From an uncultured Erythrobacter sp. (lineage in GTDB: Bacteria > Pseudomonadota > Alphaproteobacteria > Sphingomonadales > Sphingomonadaceae), in NCBI GenBank assembly GCA_947500645.1, contig CANMSD010000002.1, positions 124,001 through 188,000 on the forward strand: a stretch of DNA of 64,000 nucleotides, in the 5' to 3' direction. The notes beneath the pieces are model-generated. The model saw only the letters and a program-made list of their open reading frames with translations. It was not told the origin of the DNA and did not search any database. Of this stretch, positions 1-9,018 are shown piece by piece (within the stretch, counting starts at the first letter, position 1; every line of letters begins with the position of its first letter). Made by a program: the position numbers and the translations under genes.

Positions 1-1
1 T

Positions 2-529
2 ATGGTGGTTGCGACGCAAAACCCGATTGAGAACCAGGGGGTTTATCCGCTGCCAGAGGCGCAGCTCGATCGCTTCCTGTTCAAGCTGCTTGTACCCTAT
101 CCCGACGAGGGCGAAGAGACGAAGATCGTAACGAGCTACGGCCAACGCCAAGGTCCAATGCGCCCAGCAGAATTGGGTGTGAGCGCCGTTGCCGACACCA
201 CCAAACTGGTCGCAGCAAGCGGCGCGCTGGAGCACGTTACGGTTGCCGAAGAAATCACCGGCTACGTCGTCAGGCTAATTCGCGCAACGCGCGAGCATGC
301 GGAACTGGCGGTTGGAGCCAGCCCGCGTGCCGCGGTGATGCTGGCTAATGCGGCGCGCGCCAGAGCAGCGCTGAACGGTCGCGCCTATGCCATTCCGGAC
401 GATGTGAAGGCGCTGGCAATTCCCGTTCTACGGCACCGGCTGACGCTCAGCCCGGCTGCTGAAATCGAAGGTCGCGATGTGGAAGCCTTGGTCGCTGAAC
501 TGGTCGAAAGCACCGAGGCACCTCGCTAA
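2..529 (+). CDS. MoxR-family AAA+ ATPase, C-terminal part
   Basis: The gene is cut by the left edge and the true start lies outside the window. What remains is the C-terminal half of a MoxR ATPase: the sensor-1 region ATQNPIENQG followed by LPEAQLDRF comes right at the edge, and the helical lid domain fills the rest. MoxR ATPases act as chaperones that help mature or insert cofactors and protein complexes. The DUF58, SpoIIM-like and RDD genes downstream on the same strand form the usual MoxR partner set, so this is probably the first visible gene of that operon. The substrate cannot be read from sequence. Confidence 0.93.
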   Translation: MVVATQNPIENQGVYPLPEAQLDRFLFKLLVPYPDEGEETKIVTSYGQRQGPMRPAELGVSAVADTTKLVAASGALEHVTVAEEITGYVVRLIRATREHAELAVGASPRAAVMLANAARARAALNGRAYAIPDDVKALAIPVLRHRLTLSPAAEIEGRDVEALVAELVESTEAPR

Positions 530-533
530 GCCA

Positions 534-1883
534 ATGCGTCTGCCGCTGCCAAACCTTCCCAACCTGCCTATCGTCCCGACCGAGCGCGCGGCATGGGTGG
601 TCGCATGCTTTGCGCCCATCGCATTGCTGATAGCGGCGGTCGCACCTAGGGCGTGGATCGCTGCACCAGCCGCTGTCGTCGCGCTGTTGCTTGTGATCGT
701 GCTCGATGCGGGTCTCGCCGGGAATGCCAGGAATTGGGACATTCGCGTGCCCGCCGATACGGAGGTTGGCCAGCCAACTGCCCTATCCATGCTCGCCGAA
801 TTTGCAGGCGGGATGAGGTCCAGGGTCGAAGGTGCGCTCGAATTCGATCCAAGGCTGGGCAATGGCGGACGAGCGAGTTTCGCTCTCCCCAAGCATTCGC
901 AGCACGATTATTACAATGGCACTTACAACGCTGAACCGGAGCGGCGCGGGACGGCGCAAGTGCCACGCGCCTGGCTACGCTGGACCGGTCCGCTGGGTCT
1001 AGGTGCAAGGCAAGCCAATCGCGAGTTGGACGAGCAAGTGCGTATCTGGCCCGACCTTTCGCCAGTTCGCAGCAAGGAGCTGCAGACCTTCCTGCGCGAC
1101 GCTCAGACAGGCCTGATCGCCCGGCGCATTCGCGGCGAAGGCACACAGTTCGAGGCTTTGTCTGAATATGAGCCGGGGATGGATCGCCGCCGGATCGACT
1201 GGAAGGCAAGCGCCCGCCACACCAAACTTTACGCCCGGGAGAACGAGAGCGAGCGCAACAACCAGATCGTCTTCGCTTTCGATTGCGGGCAAGCGATGTG
1301 CGAGCCGGTTGACGGTATGCCGAGGATTGACCGAGCCGTATCCGCAGCGCTCACCGCCTCCTATGTCGCGCTGAAAAGCGGGGATCGGGTATCTTTGTTC
1401 GGCTTCGATCAGAGACCGCAGGTCATGACACCTTTTGTGGGCGATGCGCGTGCATTTCACCGCCTGCAAAGCGCGGCAGCCTCGCTAGACTACACCAGCA
1501 CGGAACCGAATTTCACGCTCGCTCTCGCCACTCTTACAGCCAAACTTCAACGCCGTTCTCTGATCGTGCTATTCTCTGACTTCACTGACCCGACAGCGGC
1601 GGAATTGATGATCGAGAGCATTGGCCGCCTGGTCGAGAGGCACCTCGTGCTGTTCGTGACGATTGCGGATAGCGAACTCGAGGAATTCATCGCCGAGGAA
1701 CCGACCGATGTGGCCGTCCTGGCCCGAAGCGTGACCGCCGATACGCTCGCTCATCAGCGTGAAGTGGTGCTTCAGCGTTTGCGCCGAATGGGTGTCGATG
1801 TGATCGAAGCACCATGGGACCAGATCGGATACCAGCTGATTGATCGTTATTTCATCATCAAGAGCAGCGAGGCGATCGGATGA
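534..1883 (+). CDS. DUF58 domain protein
   Basis: This 449-residue protein has two predicted membrane segments near residues 20-57 and then a long soluble part. The DUF58 signature DRRRIDWKASARH lies near residues 217-229. After it comes a von Willebrand A-like fold with the pattern FAFDCGQAM. An in-frame start at 477 would overlap moxR by 53 bases, so I chose the ATG at 534, four bases after the moxR stop. DUF58 proteins are regular partners of MoxR ATPases and probably form a membrane-linked substrate adaptor, which is inference from family and context. The end overlaps the next gene by four bases (ATGA), which points to translational coupling. Confidence 0.9.
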   Translation: MRLPLPNLPNLPIVPTERAAWVVACFAPIALLIAAVAPRAWIAAPAAVVALLLVIVLDAGLAGNARNWDIRVPADTEVGQPTALSMLAEFAGGMRSRVEGALEFDPRLGNGGRASFALPKHSQHDYYNGTYNAEPERRGTAQVPRAWLRWTGPLGLGARQANRELDEQVRIWPDLSPVRSKELQTFLRDAQTGLIARRIRGEGTQFEALSEYEPGMDRRRIDWKASARHTKLYARENESERNNQIVFAFDCGQAMCEPVDGMPRIDRAVSAALTASYVALKSGDRVSLFGFDQRPQVMTPFVGDARAFHRLQSAAASLDYTSTEPNFTLALATLTAKLQRRSLIVLFSDFTDPTAAELMIESIGRLVERHLVLFVTIADSELEEFIAEEPTDVAVLARSVTADTLAHQREVVLQRLRRMGVDVIEAPWDQIGYQLIDRYFIIKSSEAIG

Positions 1884-2944
1884 AGGCTCCAATCATCTCC
1901 AGCTGGTTTGGCGGCACTCACATCGATGCGCCTGCTGATATCGAGAGTGCAGCGTTGCGCTCGGACAAGTTCCGACTGGAGCGCGAGGGAGACTGGCGCC
2001 GGCTTGAAGACATCCTCAAGCGCATGGAGCGTGGCGGCTTGAGACGGATCAGCGACGAGGACTTGCTAGCGCTACCCACCCTCTATCGCACAGCCGCTTC
2101 CAGCCTGTCTGTCGCGCGGGAAACCTCGCTTGACGCGGCAACACTGCGCTATCTTGAAAGCCTGGTCCAGCGCGCGTGGTTTCAGGTGTATGGACCGCGT
2201 CAGGGCCTTGCCGGCTGGCTGCGCTCATTCTTGATGGGCGGCTGGAGCCGAGCCGTGCGCGGCATCTGGCTGGAAATCTGCATCGCGTTCTTCGTGATGG
2301 TCGCGGGGACCGTCGTCGGGTGGCTGCTCGTCGCACAAGAGCGTGAATGGTACTTCCGCCTCGTTCCAGTGCAATTCCTCGACGCCCGTGTCCCCGGTGC
2401 CAGCCGAGAAGACTTACTTGAAACGCTCGCTGTTGAGGAGAGTTCGAGCGGACTTTCCGTCTTTGCCGCCAGCCTTTTCAGCAACAATGCAGGCGTGGCG
2501 ATCCTCGCCTTCGCTCTGGGGTTCGCATTCGGGATCCCCTCACTGATGCTGCTCGTCTACAACATGGCCGTCCTCGGAGCGATGCTGTGGCTGTTTGCGG
2601 GTCAAGGTTTGACGGTCGAGTTCGCAGCGTGGCTCAGCGTACATGGCACCACCGAGCTATTCGCCATCCTTCTTTCGGGAGCAGCTGGTCTGCATATCGG
2701 TCGCTCAATGGCGTTCCCGGGCGAGCGATCGGTTCTATCTGCAGCGGCTGAAAGCGGGCGGCGCGGCGCGGTCGTGATGGCGGGTGTAGTGCTGATGATG
2801 GTAGTCGCAGCTCTACTGGAAGCCTTCCCGCGCCAGCTTGTTGGCGGATCGGAAAACCGCTTCCTGATCGGCGGTACTATGCTGGCCATGTGGCTGGCCT
2901 ACTTCTTCGCCTACCAGCCGAAAAATTTGGAGGACGCGGAATGA
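1880..2944 (+). CDS. SpoIIM-like (stage II sporulation protein M family) membrane protein
   Basis: The protein has 354 residues. A soluble N-terminal helical part of about 125 residues carries the family pattern RLEDILKRME ... DLLALPTLYR. About six hydrophobic segments follow, beginning near residue 128. This matches the DUF95/SpoIIM family, which in non-sporulating bacteria is almost always found in MoxR-DUF58-RDD operons, and the family name does not imply sporulation here. It overlaps DUF58 upstream and the RDD gene downstream by four bases each (ATGA), so the three proteins are likely made together and may form one inner-membrane complex. Confidence 0.88.
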   Translation: MKAPIISSWFGGTHIDAPADIESAALRSDKFRLEREGDWRRLEDILKRMERGGLRRISDEDLLALPTLYRTAASSLSVARETSLDAATLRYLESLVQRAWFQVYGPRQGLAGWLRSFLMGGWSRAVRGIWLEICIAFFVMVAGTVVGWLLVAQEREWYFRLVPVQFLDARVPGASREDLLETLAVEESSSGLSVFAASLFSNNAGVAILAFALGFAFGIPSLMLLVYNMAVLGAMLWLFAGQGLTVEFAAWLSVHGTTELFAILLSGAAGLHIGRSMAFPGERSVLSAAAESGRRGAVVMAGVVLMMVVAALLEAFPRQLVGGSENRFLIGGTMLAMWLAYFFAYQPKNLEDAE

Positions 2945-3864
2945 GCGCCGCCTCCGCCAGCTACGGATACACCAATGAGCGCGAGCGCACGCTTATCACG
3001 CCAGAGGGAATCTCCGTCCCGATCGTGGTCGCCTCGCGCGGTTCGCGGGTCGGAGCACTAATCCTTGATTTCGTGCTGCTATATGTCGGCCTGTTTCTGC
3101 TCGCCTTGCTGTTGGGATGGATGTTCTCGGGATTGTTTGACGAGATTGCGGGAGCTGCCGAAGAGCAAATCTCCGGCGCAGGCGAGTTTCTCTACATCGT
3201 CTTCATCCTGATCGTGTTCCTAGCACGCTATGGGTATTTTCTCAGCTTCGAGCTTGGACCGAGAGGGGCGACGTGGGGTAAGCGCGCCACTGGCATACGC
3301 GTAGCCGCTCGCGACGGCGGCCGGTTGACGGCAGAAGCAGTTCTCGCTCGCAATCTGCTGCGCGATATCGAGCTGTTCATGCCACTTGTGTTCCTCGTCT
3401 TCGCGCCGACCGGAGAGATGGGAAATGCCGGGCTCGCAGGGCTGGCCTGGTTCATGGTGTTCATGGCCGTCCCATTCTTCAACAAGGATGCCCTGCGTGC
3501 AGGCGATGTCATCGCTGGCACATGGGTGGTCGAGGCTCCACGCACCAAGCTTGCCGAAGCGTTATCGACCCAAGGTGCAGCGAGCGGAGAAAGCACGCTC
3601 ACCGGCGCACGTTATGAGTTTGGGGACGAGGAACTGTCGGTCTACGGCGAGCACGAATTGCAAACGCTGGAGCGCGTGCTGCGCGACAATCACGATGAAG
3701 CAATCTCCGCGGTACACACCACTATCTGCAACAAGATCGGTTGGGACCCCGGCGCAGGCGACGAACGCGCCTTCCTCGAGGCGTTTTATTCGCAGCTGAG
3801 GGCCAGGCTCGAAGGCGATATGCGCTTTGGCAAGCGCAAGCAAAACAAGTTCGACGAGAGCTAG
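2941..3864 (+). CDS. RDD family membrane protein
   Basis: The ATG at 2941 overlaps the preceding stop, so the longer in-frame start at 2890 is not needed, and it gives 307 residues. The RDD hallmarks are visible: Arg36 and Asp43 in the first membrane helix, then TWGKRATGIRV (111-121) and RAGDVIAGT (186-194). A soluble tail of about 100 residues follows the RDD domain, with charged helices and a basic C-terminus, and it may contact the other operon products. This is the last gene of the moxR operon. The next gene is convergent, 33 bases away, and I saw no clear terminator in the gap. Confidence 0.88.
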   Translation: MSAASASYGYTNERERTLITPEGISVPIVVASRGSRVGALILDFVLLYVGLFLLALLLGWMFSGLFDEIAGAAEEQISGAGEFLYIVFILIVFLARYGYFLSFELGPRGATWGKRATGIRVAARDGGRLTAEAVLARNLLRDIELFMPLVFLVFAPTGEMGNAGLAGLAWFMVFMAVPFFNKDALRAGDVIAGTWVVEAPRTKLAEALSTQGAASGESTLTGARYEFGDEELSVYGEHELQTLERVLRDNHDEAISAVHTTICNKIGWDPGAGDERAFLEAFYSQLRARLEGDMRFGKRKQNKFDES

Positions 3865-3897
3865 ATTGGTCCGGTGTGGAGCCTAGCTCTCACCAGG

Positions 3898-4986
3898 CTA
3901 CTCATCGGCGAAGATGGCCACTTCATTTACGCCGTCACTGGTCGCACGGCCGCGATACATTCCGCTGGTCGTGAAGCTGAAAAGCGCATCTCCTTCATTG
4001 GTCACGAGGATCACTCCGCCACTGCCTCCAAGTTCCTCGACTTCCTGCATTACGGCATCGGTCTCTTCCTGAGCAGCATCGGCGCTCAAGGGAATTTCGT
4101 AAGCATGGATAATGTATTGCGGGAAGCCATCTGGACGTTTCGGCACTTCAGCCTGCGCCTTGTCGATATCCATCCGGAAACGGTAACGCAGCCGCGTGCA
4201 GATCTCTTTCGCAACGCCGACGCGAATGAAATACTCGCCCGATCCGGTCGCGGAAACCGCGCAACTGCGATTGTCGGCATAATTGCCGGAGCCGATCATG
4301 GGACTGTCACCGATCCGCCCCCAGCGCTTCCCAGTCATACCGCCGGTTGATGTACCCGCAGCAAGGTTTCCTTTGAGATCAAGTGCCACAGCACCGACCG
4401 TGCCGAACTTGTGATCAACCTCAAGCGCGCTGGTTTGCTGCGCCTTCATCCGTTCCAGCGCCTTGCGACGACGCTCTGTTGCGAACCATTCCGGTTCAGC
4501 GGTTTCCAGCCCATGCTCGCCAGCAAACTCTTCCGCGCCAGCTCCGCTCAAGAACACATGTCGGCTTTCCGTGCGAACCTTGTCCGCGAGCAGGATCGGG
4601 TTCTTGATGCTTTTTACGCCGGTCACCGCGCCTGCGCTGCGGTCACTGCCGTCCATGATCGAGGCATCGAGTTCGTTCTCGCCTTCCCAGGTAAAGACAG
4701 CGCCGCGCCCAGCATTGAACAACGGATTGTCCTCCAAAGGAACAATGGCCGCCTTCACCGCATCCATCGCGCTGCCGCCATCCTTCAGCACCTGCGTTCC
4801 CGCATCGAGCGCTTCTTGCAGCGCGGCTTCGTACTGCGCGCGCAATTCAGGCGTGATGCGTTCCGGAGTGATCGTGCCCGCCCCGCCATGGATCGCCAGC
4901 GACCACTTCGGTTCCTCTTCTTGAGCATGTGCCGGGGCAGAAAAAGCGAGAAGCGCAAGCAGCGCGTAGCGGATCATCTGTTTCAT
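3898..4986 (-). CDS. Isoaspartyl peptidase / L-asparaginase-type Ntn hydrolase, exported
   Basis: The protein has 362 residues from the ATG at 4986. A TTG six bases upstream is possible, but AGG sits about nine bases before the ATG and fits that start better. A signal peptide ends at AHA-Q. The Ntn-hydrolase core begins at WSLAIHGGAGT. The autocleavage site is GTVGAVALD, where Thr (about residue 196) would become the new N-terminus and nucleophile. DGSDRSAGAV and GNYADNRSCAV are family motifs. It should hydrolyse isoaspartyl dipeptides or asparagine in the periplasm. It stands alone and converges with the moxR operon. Confidence 0.9.
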   Translation of the reverse strand: MKQMIRYALLALLAFSAPAHAQEEEPKWSLAIHGGAGTITPERITPELRAQYEAALQEALDAGTQVLKDGGSAMDAVKAAIVPLEDNPLFNAGRGAVFTWEGENELDASIMDGSDRSAGAVTGVKSIKNPILLADKVRTESRHVFLSGAGAEEFAGEHGLETAEPEWFATERRRKALERMKAQQTSALEVDHKFGTVGAVALDLKGNLAAGTSTGGMTGKRWGRIGDSPMIGSGNYADNRSCAVSATGSGEYFIRVGVAKEICTRLRYRFRMDIDKAQAEVPKRPDGFPQYIIHAYEIPLSADAAQEETDAVMQEVEELGGSGGVILVTNEGDALFSFTTSGMYRGRATSDGVNEVAIFADE

Positions 4987-5059
4987 GGGCAAAGACCTAT
5001 CGCAAAGTTTCGCGTCGGGCTAGCGTCACCTGAAATCAGAGACATTCGAAGGACGAGAG

Positions 5060-6010
5060 ATGAGCAGTTTTGGAGCGCAGTCGACGACCGATGACGTTCT
5101 GGCGGACAAGGATCTGACCGGCAAAACGATTTTCATTACAGGTGGCAATTCCGGCCTGGGTCAGGAGAGCGGGCGCGCAATGGCGTCACAAGGTGCGCAC
5201 GTCATTCTCGCCGGGCGGAGCCAAGACAAACTGGATGCGGCCGTCGCAACCATCAAACAAGAGAGTCCGGGCGCTGAGGTCGAAACGATCATTTGCGACC
5301 TCGGTTCATTAGCGAGCATACGGGCTTGCACCGACGAGGCGAACAAACGCTTCGCCAAGATCGATGTGCTCATCAACAATGCCGGTGTGATGGCATGCCC
5401 CAAAGAGCGAACGGAGGATGGATTCGAACGCCAGTTCGGCACCAATCACGTCGGGCATTTTCAGCTGACGAAGGGCTTGATGCCATTGATAGAGGCAGGA
5501 TCGGACAAGCGTATCGTCAACCTTTCAAGTCGCGGGCACCATATCTGCCCGGTGGACCTAGATGATCCGCATTTCGAAAATCGCGAATACAATGAGTGGG
5601 TCAGCTACGGCCAATCGAAGACCGCAAATGTCCTGTTTTCGGTGGGGTTGGAAGATCGTTTCGCCGCGCGCGGGATCCATGCCTATGCGGTCCATCCGGG
5701 AGGCATAAACACCAATCTGAGCCGCCATCTGAGCGAAGAACAGGAGCAGGCTCTGATTGAGCGGGTCACAACCAGCGATCCGGATTTCGAATGGAAGAGC
5801 ATTCCCCAAGGCGCCGCGACGCAGGTTTGGGCGGCGACCGCATCTGAACTTGCTGGAAAAGGCGGCGTCTATTGCGAGGATTGCCATGTTGCCGAGATTG
5901 ACGACCAATCGAGCAACAGCGGGGTGCGCAGCTATGCGCTCGACAAGGCCAATGCAGACCGGCTTTGGCAGCTTAGTGAGGAAATGATCGGCGAGCCTTT
6001 TTCCGCCTAG
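5060..6010 (+). CDS. Short-chain dehydrogenase/reductase (retinol dehydrogenase-like)
   Basis: This 316-residue classical SDR has the cofactor motif TGGNSGLG at 27-34, NNAG at 106-109, and the catalytic Ser156/157, Tyr183 and Lys187 (SYGQSK). The layout resembles the retinol dehydrogenase/WW-oxidoreductase branch. The substrate is unknown. AAGGACGAGAG directly before the ATG is a good ribosome binding site. Its TAG stop and the TAG stop of the convergent hydrolase share the palindrome CTAG, so the two reading frames overlap by four bases at their 3' ends. Confidence 0.88.
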   Translation: MSSFGAQSTTDDVLADKDLTGKTIFITGGNSGLGQESGRAMASQGAHVILAGRSQDKLDAAVATIKQESPGAEVETIICDLGSLASIRACTDEANKRFAKIDVLINNAGVMACPKERTEDGFERQFGTNHVGHFQLTKGLMPLIEAGSDKRIVNLSSRGHHICPVDLDDPHFENREYNEWVSYGQSKTANVLFSVGLEDRFAARGIHAYAVHPGGINTNLSRHLSEEQEQALIERVTTSDPDFEWKSIPQGAATQVWAATASELAGKGGVYCEDCHVAEIDDQSSNSGVRSYALDKANADRLWQLSEEMIGEPFSA

Positions 6011-6948
6011 CCATCTCCAAGGAACTGCCGAACTAGAGCGAAAGTATCCTTGGCCTCACGCGTCGGAGTCACAGCCATATAGACGTGCGGTGCGCCTTCG
6101 TATTCATACAGTTTCGCATCCACGCCAGCATCACGCAATTTGTGGGTGAATGTACGACTATCAATGATGAAGAGATCGTGGCGCCCGGTGAAAATCCGCG
6201 TGGGCGGCAGTTTGGCCAGTTCCTCTGGCGCAGCATAAAGCGGGCTACATTCCGCGCTAGCCGGATCGCGATCATCCGCCCAGATCGCGCCGCAGCTACG
6301 CAAAGTTGCGATCTTGAGCATGATGTCATGCGGCTCCACTTCGCGCATTGCATCGTCGGCCATAGTCATATCGAGCCATGGTGCGAACAGCACCAGCTTG
6401 CCAGGCTGCGGTCCACCAGCTTTCGCCAATCTTAAGGCGAGACTGAGCGCCATATGCCCGCCAGCGCTGTCGCCATTGATGACGATCTTTTCCGGGTGAT
6501 GATCTGCCGCAAGTTTGGCAAAGGCAGCATCGGCCAGCTTGTCGGCCGCGGAATAATGGTTCTCAGGCACCACGTTGTAGAGCGGCAATGTAATGCTGAC
6601 GCCTGCCTGCCTGACCAGTTCCTCGGCTAGCGGCCAGTGTTCCTTGAACATCGGCAGAACAAACCCGCCTCCATGAAAATAGAGCATATGCCATTCGGTA
6701 GGCCCCGATTTGGGGTGAAGGGTGACGAGCTTCTGCCCCTCGGCCTCCCACTGCTCGACAATGAATTTCTGCTCGAAGTTTGCGGGCATAGGCACGTCTT
6801 GGGGCGGCTTACGCGAATCCAAGTAAGGCTGGAGGTCCGCCGCATCGTGCGGAAAGACGGGCTTTCGCCGCGAAATGATCCACTTGACGAGCCGCATCGT
6901 CAGGCTCGGCTTTACGCTGCGCAGCTCGATTGAAGTGTCACTCAGCAT
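6007..6948 (-). CDS. Alpha/beta hydrolase of the hormone-sensitive lipase family
   Basis: The chosen start at 6948 has GGGAG eight bases upstream and gives 313 residues. An upstream in-frame start at 7035 would run into bufC. The oxyanion motif HGGG is at 92-95, the nucleophile elbow GDSAG at 159-163 with Ser161, and the likely acid and base are Asp258 (GRHDLF) and His288 (GAPHVY). This is the class-IV esterase/HSL pattern, so a small-ester carboxylesterase is the likely role, though the substrate is unknown. It lies 70 bases downstream of bufC on the same strand and could be read from the bufBC transcript. Confidence 0.87.
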   Translation of the reverse strand: MLSDTSIELRSVKPSLTMRLVKWIISRRKPVFPHDAADLQPYLDSRKPPQDVPMPANFEQKFIVEQWEAEGQKLVTLHPKSGPTEWHMLYFHGGGFVLPMFKEHWPLAEELVRQAGVSITLPLYNVVPENHYSAADKLADAAFAKLAADHHPEKIVINGDSAGGHMALSLALRLAKAGGPQPGKLVLFAPWLDMTMADDAMREVEPHDIMLKIATLRSCGAIWADDRDPASAECSPLYAAPEELAKLPPTRIFTGRHDLFIIDSRTFTHKLRDAGVDAKLYEYEGAPHVYMAVTPTREAKDTFALVRQFLGDG

Positions 6949-7018
6949 GTCATCTCCCTTTGCGGAGGAAACTGAAGCAGCAACAGCGGAAGTCAAGTTT
7001 GCGAGAACTGCAAGCACG

Positions 7019-7807
7019 TTAGGCCAACTCGACAATCATCCCCTCATTAAGCCAGCGCCCTAACATCGCGCCAGCGCGCATCGCGGCATCGCCGATTGCT
7101 TGCTCGCTGGCGTTGTCACCCGCGAGCAGCATGCAAACCTCGCCATAGGTCGCTCCCGATTGAATGGCGCCAAAGGCTTGCGCCTCTTCTGCGTCGACCA
7201 TTGTGAAGGTCGGTCGCTCACCCTCGCGCCAGACCAGACACCCGCGCGGGCGATCACAGGCGATATCGCCCATTTCGAACGGCTCGTCGCCAAGCGCACT
7301 CCACATCGCGGTAAGGTCATGCGCAACCTGCTTGCTGACAGCTCTCGGGGCGAGAACGAGCTTCATTGCCGCCCAATCGGTATCGCCGAAACGAGCTGTT
7401 TCCTCCGCGAAGGCTTCTCCATCAAGCGGCACGGCATCGCGCGCGGTCGCCAATCCCAGCATCGACCATTCGAGCCAGGCCAGCTCCGCCACCTCAGGAT
7501 TGTTGCCAAACAATTGCGCGCAGCTCTCGTCGAACCCAGCGCCAGCATCGTCGATTGTCCAGCTCGCGGGTGGATGCGTGATCGCGTGATGCGCAGCGAC
7601 CTGTTGAAACGGACCTTCGCCAACGTATCGCGCGGTGCGCTCAAACGTTTCGCCGAGTGCATCCATGAGCGCGGAGCGATAATTGCCACGGTAGACCTGC
7701 ATCCCGGCAGCCTGGGAGTTGCCCCACCCTTGCGGTAGCGGAGCATTCTCATCGAGGATCTGCTGCATGAAAACAGCCTGTCGCTCAGCCAGATCAGTGC
7801 TACTCAT
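7019..7807 (-). CDS. bufC: DUF2063 protein, BufC/HvfC-like partner of the DUF692 enzyme
   Basis: The protein has 262 residues and belongs to the DUF2063 family, often labelled a putative DNA-binding domain. The N-terminal helical part (RQAVFMQQIL ... QVYRGNYRSALMDALGETF) is the family signature, and a C-terminal domain of RRE-like type is expected in BufC/HvfC proteins. In characterised systems DUF2063 is the partner that presents the peptide substrate to the DUF692 oxidase. The start overlaps the bufB stop by four bases (ATGA), so the two are translationally coupled. The symbol rests on family and neighbourhood. Confidence 0.85.
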   Translation of the reverse strand: MSSTDLAERQAVFMQQILDENAPLPQGWGNSQAAGMQVYRGNYRSALMDALGETFERTARYVGEGPFQQVAAHHAITHPPASWTIDDAGAGFDESCAQLFGNNPEVAELAWLEWSMLGLATARDAVPLDGEAFAEETARFGDTDWAAMKLVLAPRAVSKQVAHDLTAMWSALGDEPFEMGDIACDRPRGCLVWREGERPTFTMVDAEEAQAFGAIQSGATYGEVCMLLAGDNASEQAIGDAAMRAGAMLGRWLNEGMIVELA

Positions 7808-8655
7808 GCGAGCACAGCTTCACATGCTTCGCTTGCAATGCCTCGCGCCCGATCCAGTTCGCTCAGCAATTCGGGCAGCGGAGGGATTTTGTCGTCGCGC
7901 TCGATCATGGTCGCGACCGGCTGAGGCAGCGCCTTCATCGCCTTGGCATAAAGTGCCCAGACGTCGTCACAAACCTCTCGGTCATGCGTGTCGATGATGA
8001 TCTCACCCGGCGTGTGACCAGCGAGGTGTATCTGACGCACACGCTCTAATGGTAGACCAGATAAATACTCATCGACGGAGAACCCGTGGTTCCGGCTGCT
8101 GACATAGATATTGTTCACGTCGAGCAGCAGATAGCAGCCCGTGCGGCGCGCCATCTCGCAAAGAAACTCCCACTCGGTCAGCTCGTCCTCAGGGAAGGTC
8201 AGGTAGCTTGATGGGTTTTCAAACAGCATCGGCCTGCCAAGGTGATCCCGCGCACGGTCGATATTCGCACAGACCACATCCAGCGCCTCACCTGTCAGCG
8301 GCAGGGGCAGCAAATCATGGCTGTTGTGCGCGCTTGTTCGGGTCCAGCAGAGGTGGTCGGACACCCATAGCGGGTCGATCCGCCGCTCCAATTGCTTGAG
8401 CTTGTCGAGGTAGTCCGAGTCCAGACCGCCAGCCGAGCCAATCGACATCGAGACGCCATGGATGATGACGGGATGCTTCTCTCGTATTTCTTCAAGAATG
8501 CGCAGCTGGCGTCCGCCTTCGATCATGTAGTTTTCCGAGATGACCTCGACGAAATCCACGGGGACGTCGCCTTCCAGGAAATCCTCATAGTGCGTGCGCC
8601 TGAGGCCCAGCCCAAAGCCACCAAATGGCTCAATCATGTCATTCGAATTGCTCAT
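7804..8655 (-). CDS. bufB: DUF692 multinuclear iron oxidase, BufB/HvfB-like
   Basis: The 283-residue TIM-barrel protein carries the conserved DUF692 blocks: HGVSMSIG (66-73), SDHLCW (99-104), ENPSSYL (146-152), LDVNNIYVSS (178-187), IHLAGH (209-214) and DTHD (222-225). The His, Asp and Glu residues in these blocks bind the iron cluster in MbnB-like enzymes. Family members oxidise cysteines of a small substrate peptide into thiooxazole-type metal-binding groups. The obvious substrate is the DUF2282 peptide encoded divergently at 9019. I chose the ATG at 8655; an in-frame TTG at 8775 adds a non-conserved N-terminus. It is the first gene of the bufB-bufC pair. Confidence 0.87.
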   Translation of the reverse strand: MSNSNDMIEPFGGFGLGLRRTHYEDFLEGDVPVDFVEVISENYMIEGGRQLRILEEIREKHPVIIHGVSMSIGSAGGLDSDYLDKLKQLERRIDPLWVSDHLCWTRTSAHNSHDLLPLPLTGEALDVVCANIDRARDHLGRPMLFENPSSYLTFPEDELTEWEFLCEMARRTGCYLLLDVNNIYVSSRNHGFSVDEYLSGLPLERVRQIHLAGHTPGEIIIDTHDREVCDDVWALYAKAMKALPQPVATMIERDDKIPPLPELLSELDRARGIASEACEAVLA

Positions 8656-8849
8656 CGCGGCATGTCCATAGCAGAATTTCAGCAGTCCGGTGCACCAGTC
8701 TCCCCGCGTCGAAGGGGGGTCATATCCACGCGAAGATTCCGATACACCGGGCCACCAGGCGATCACCGAACGCAAGCCAAGCCCGAGCAGATGATCGCCG
8801 AATTCGAAGATCGTTACGCGTGAGGCGCGATCTCCTTCTTGCGAAGAAG

Positions 8850-8875
8850 TTCGTGGCTTCTTTGCCCGGCGTTAC
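8850..8875 (-). promoter_or_regulatory. Sigma-F-like promoter for bufB-bufC
   Basis: On the minus strand the sequence reads GTAACG, 16 bases, CGAA. This is one base off the GTAACC-N16-CGAA pattern I remember for sigma-F promoters of Caulobacter. It points towards bufB and would leave a leader of about 190 bases, which is long. The match in spacing and the nearby exact copy on the other strand support it. Confidence 0.55.
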
Positions 8876-8932
8876 AGCAGTGGCAGAGAATTCTTTTCCG
8901 AAGGCGCGGACACGCAAAAAATCTGGCGGCCT

Positions 8933-8958
8933 GTAACCATCTGAGCGGGTGCGGCGAA
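8933..8958 (+). promoter_or_regulatory. Sigma-F-like promoter for bufA-doxX-sigF-nrsF
   Basis: The sequence is GTAACC (8933-8938), 16 bases, then CGAA (8955-8958), an exact match to the remembered sigma-F pattern. The bufA start lies 60 bases downstream of the CGAA element. Because the ECF sigma gene is part of the downstream operon, this promoter would make the sigma factor autoregulated. Confidence 0.7.
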
Positions 8959-9018
8959 CTCACAATCAGTTCCGGCGACAAGCCGGGATTAGCCCCTAAC
9001 GATTTTTGGAGAAATATC

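Larger units (their letters stand above)
8656..9018. other. Divergent control region of the bufferin-type locus
   Basis: This 363-base spacer separates bufB (minus) from bufA (plus). It holds two opposed sigma-F-like promoters (8850-8875 and 8933-8958) and the bufA ribosome binding site GGAG at 9008-9011. I see no convincing gene in it. The roughly 190 bases between the minus-strand promoter and bufB are open in the bufB frame but have no recognisable domain, so they may be leader. Confidence 0.6.

Noticed and set aside
8656..8775. N-terminal extension of the DUF692 protein by 40 residues
   Set aside because: The added sequence has no family match and would need a TTG start; conserved DUF692 sequence starts just after the ATG at 8655. 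The chance piece LGLGLRS resembles the family N-terminus but is too short to call a decayed copy.
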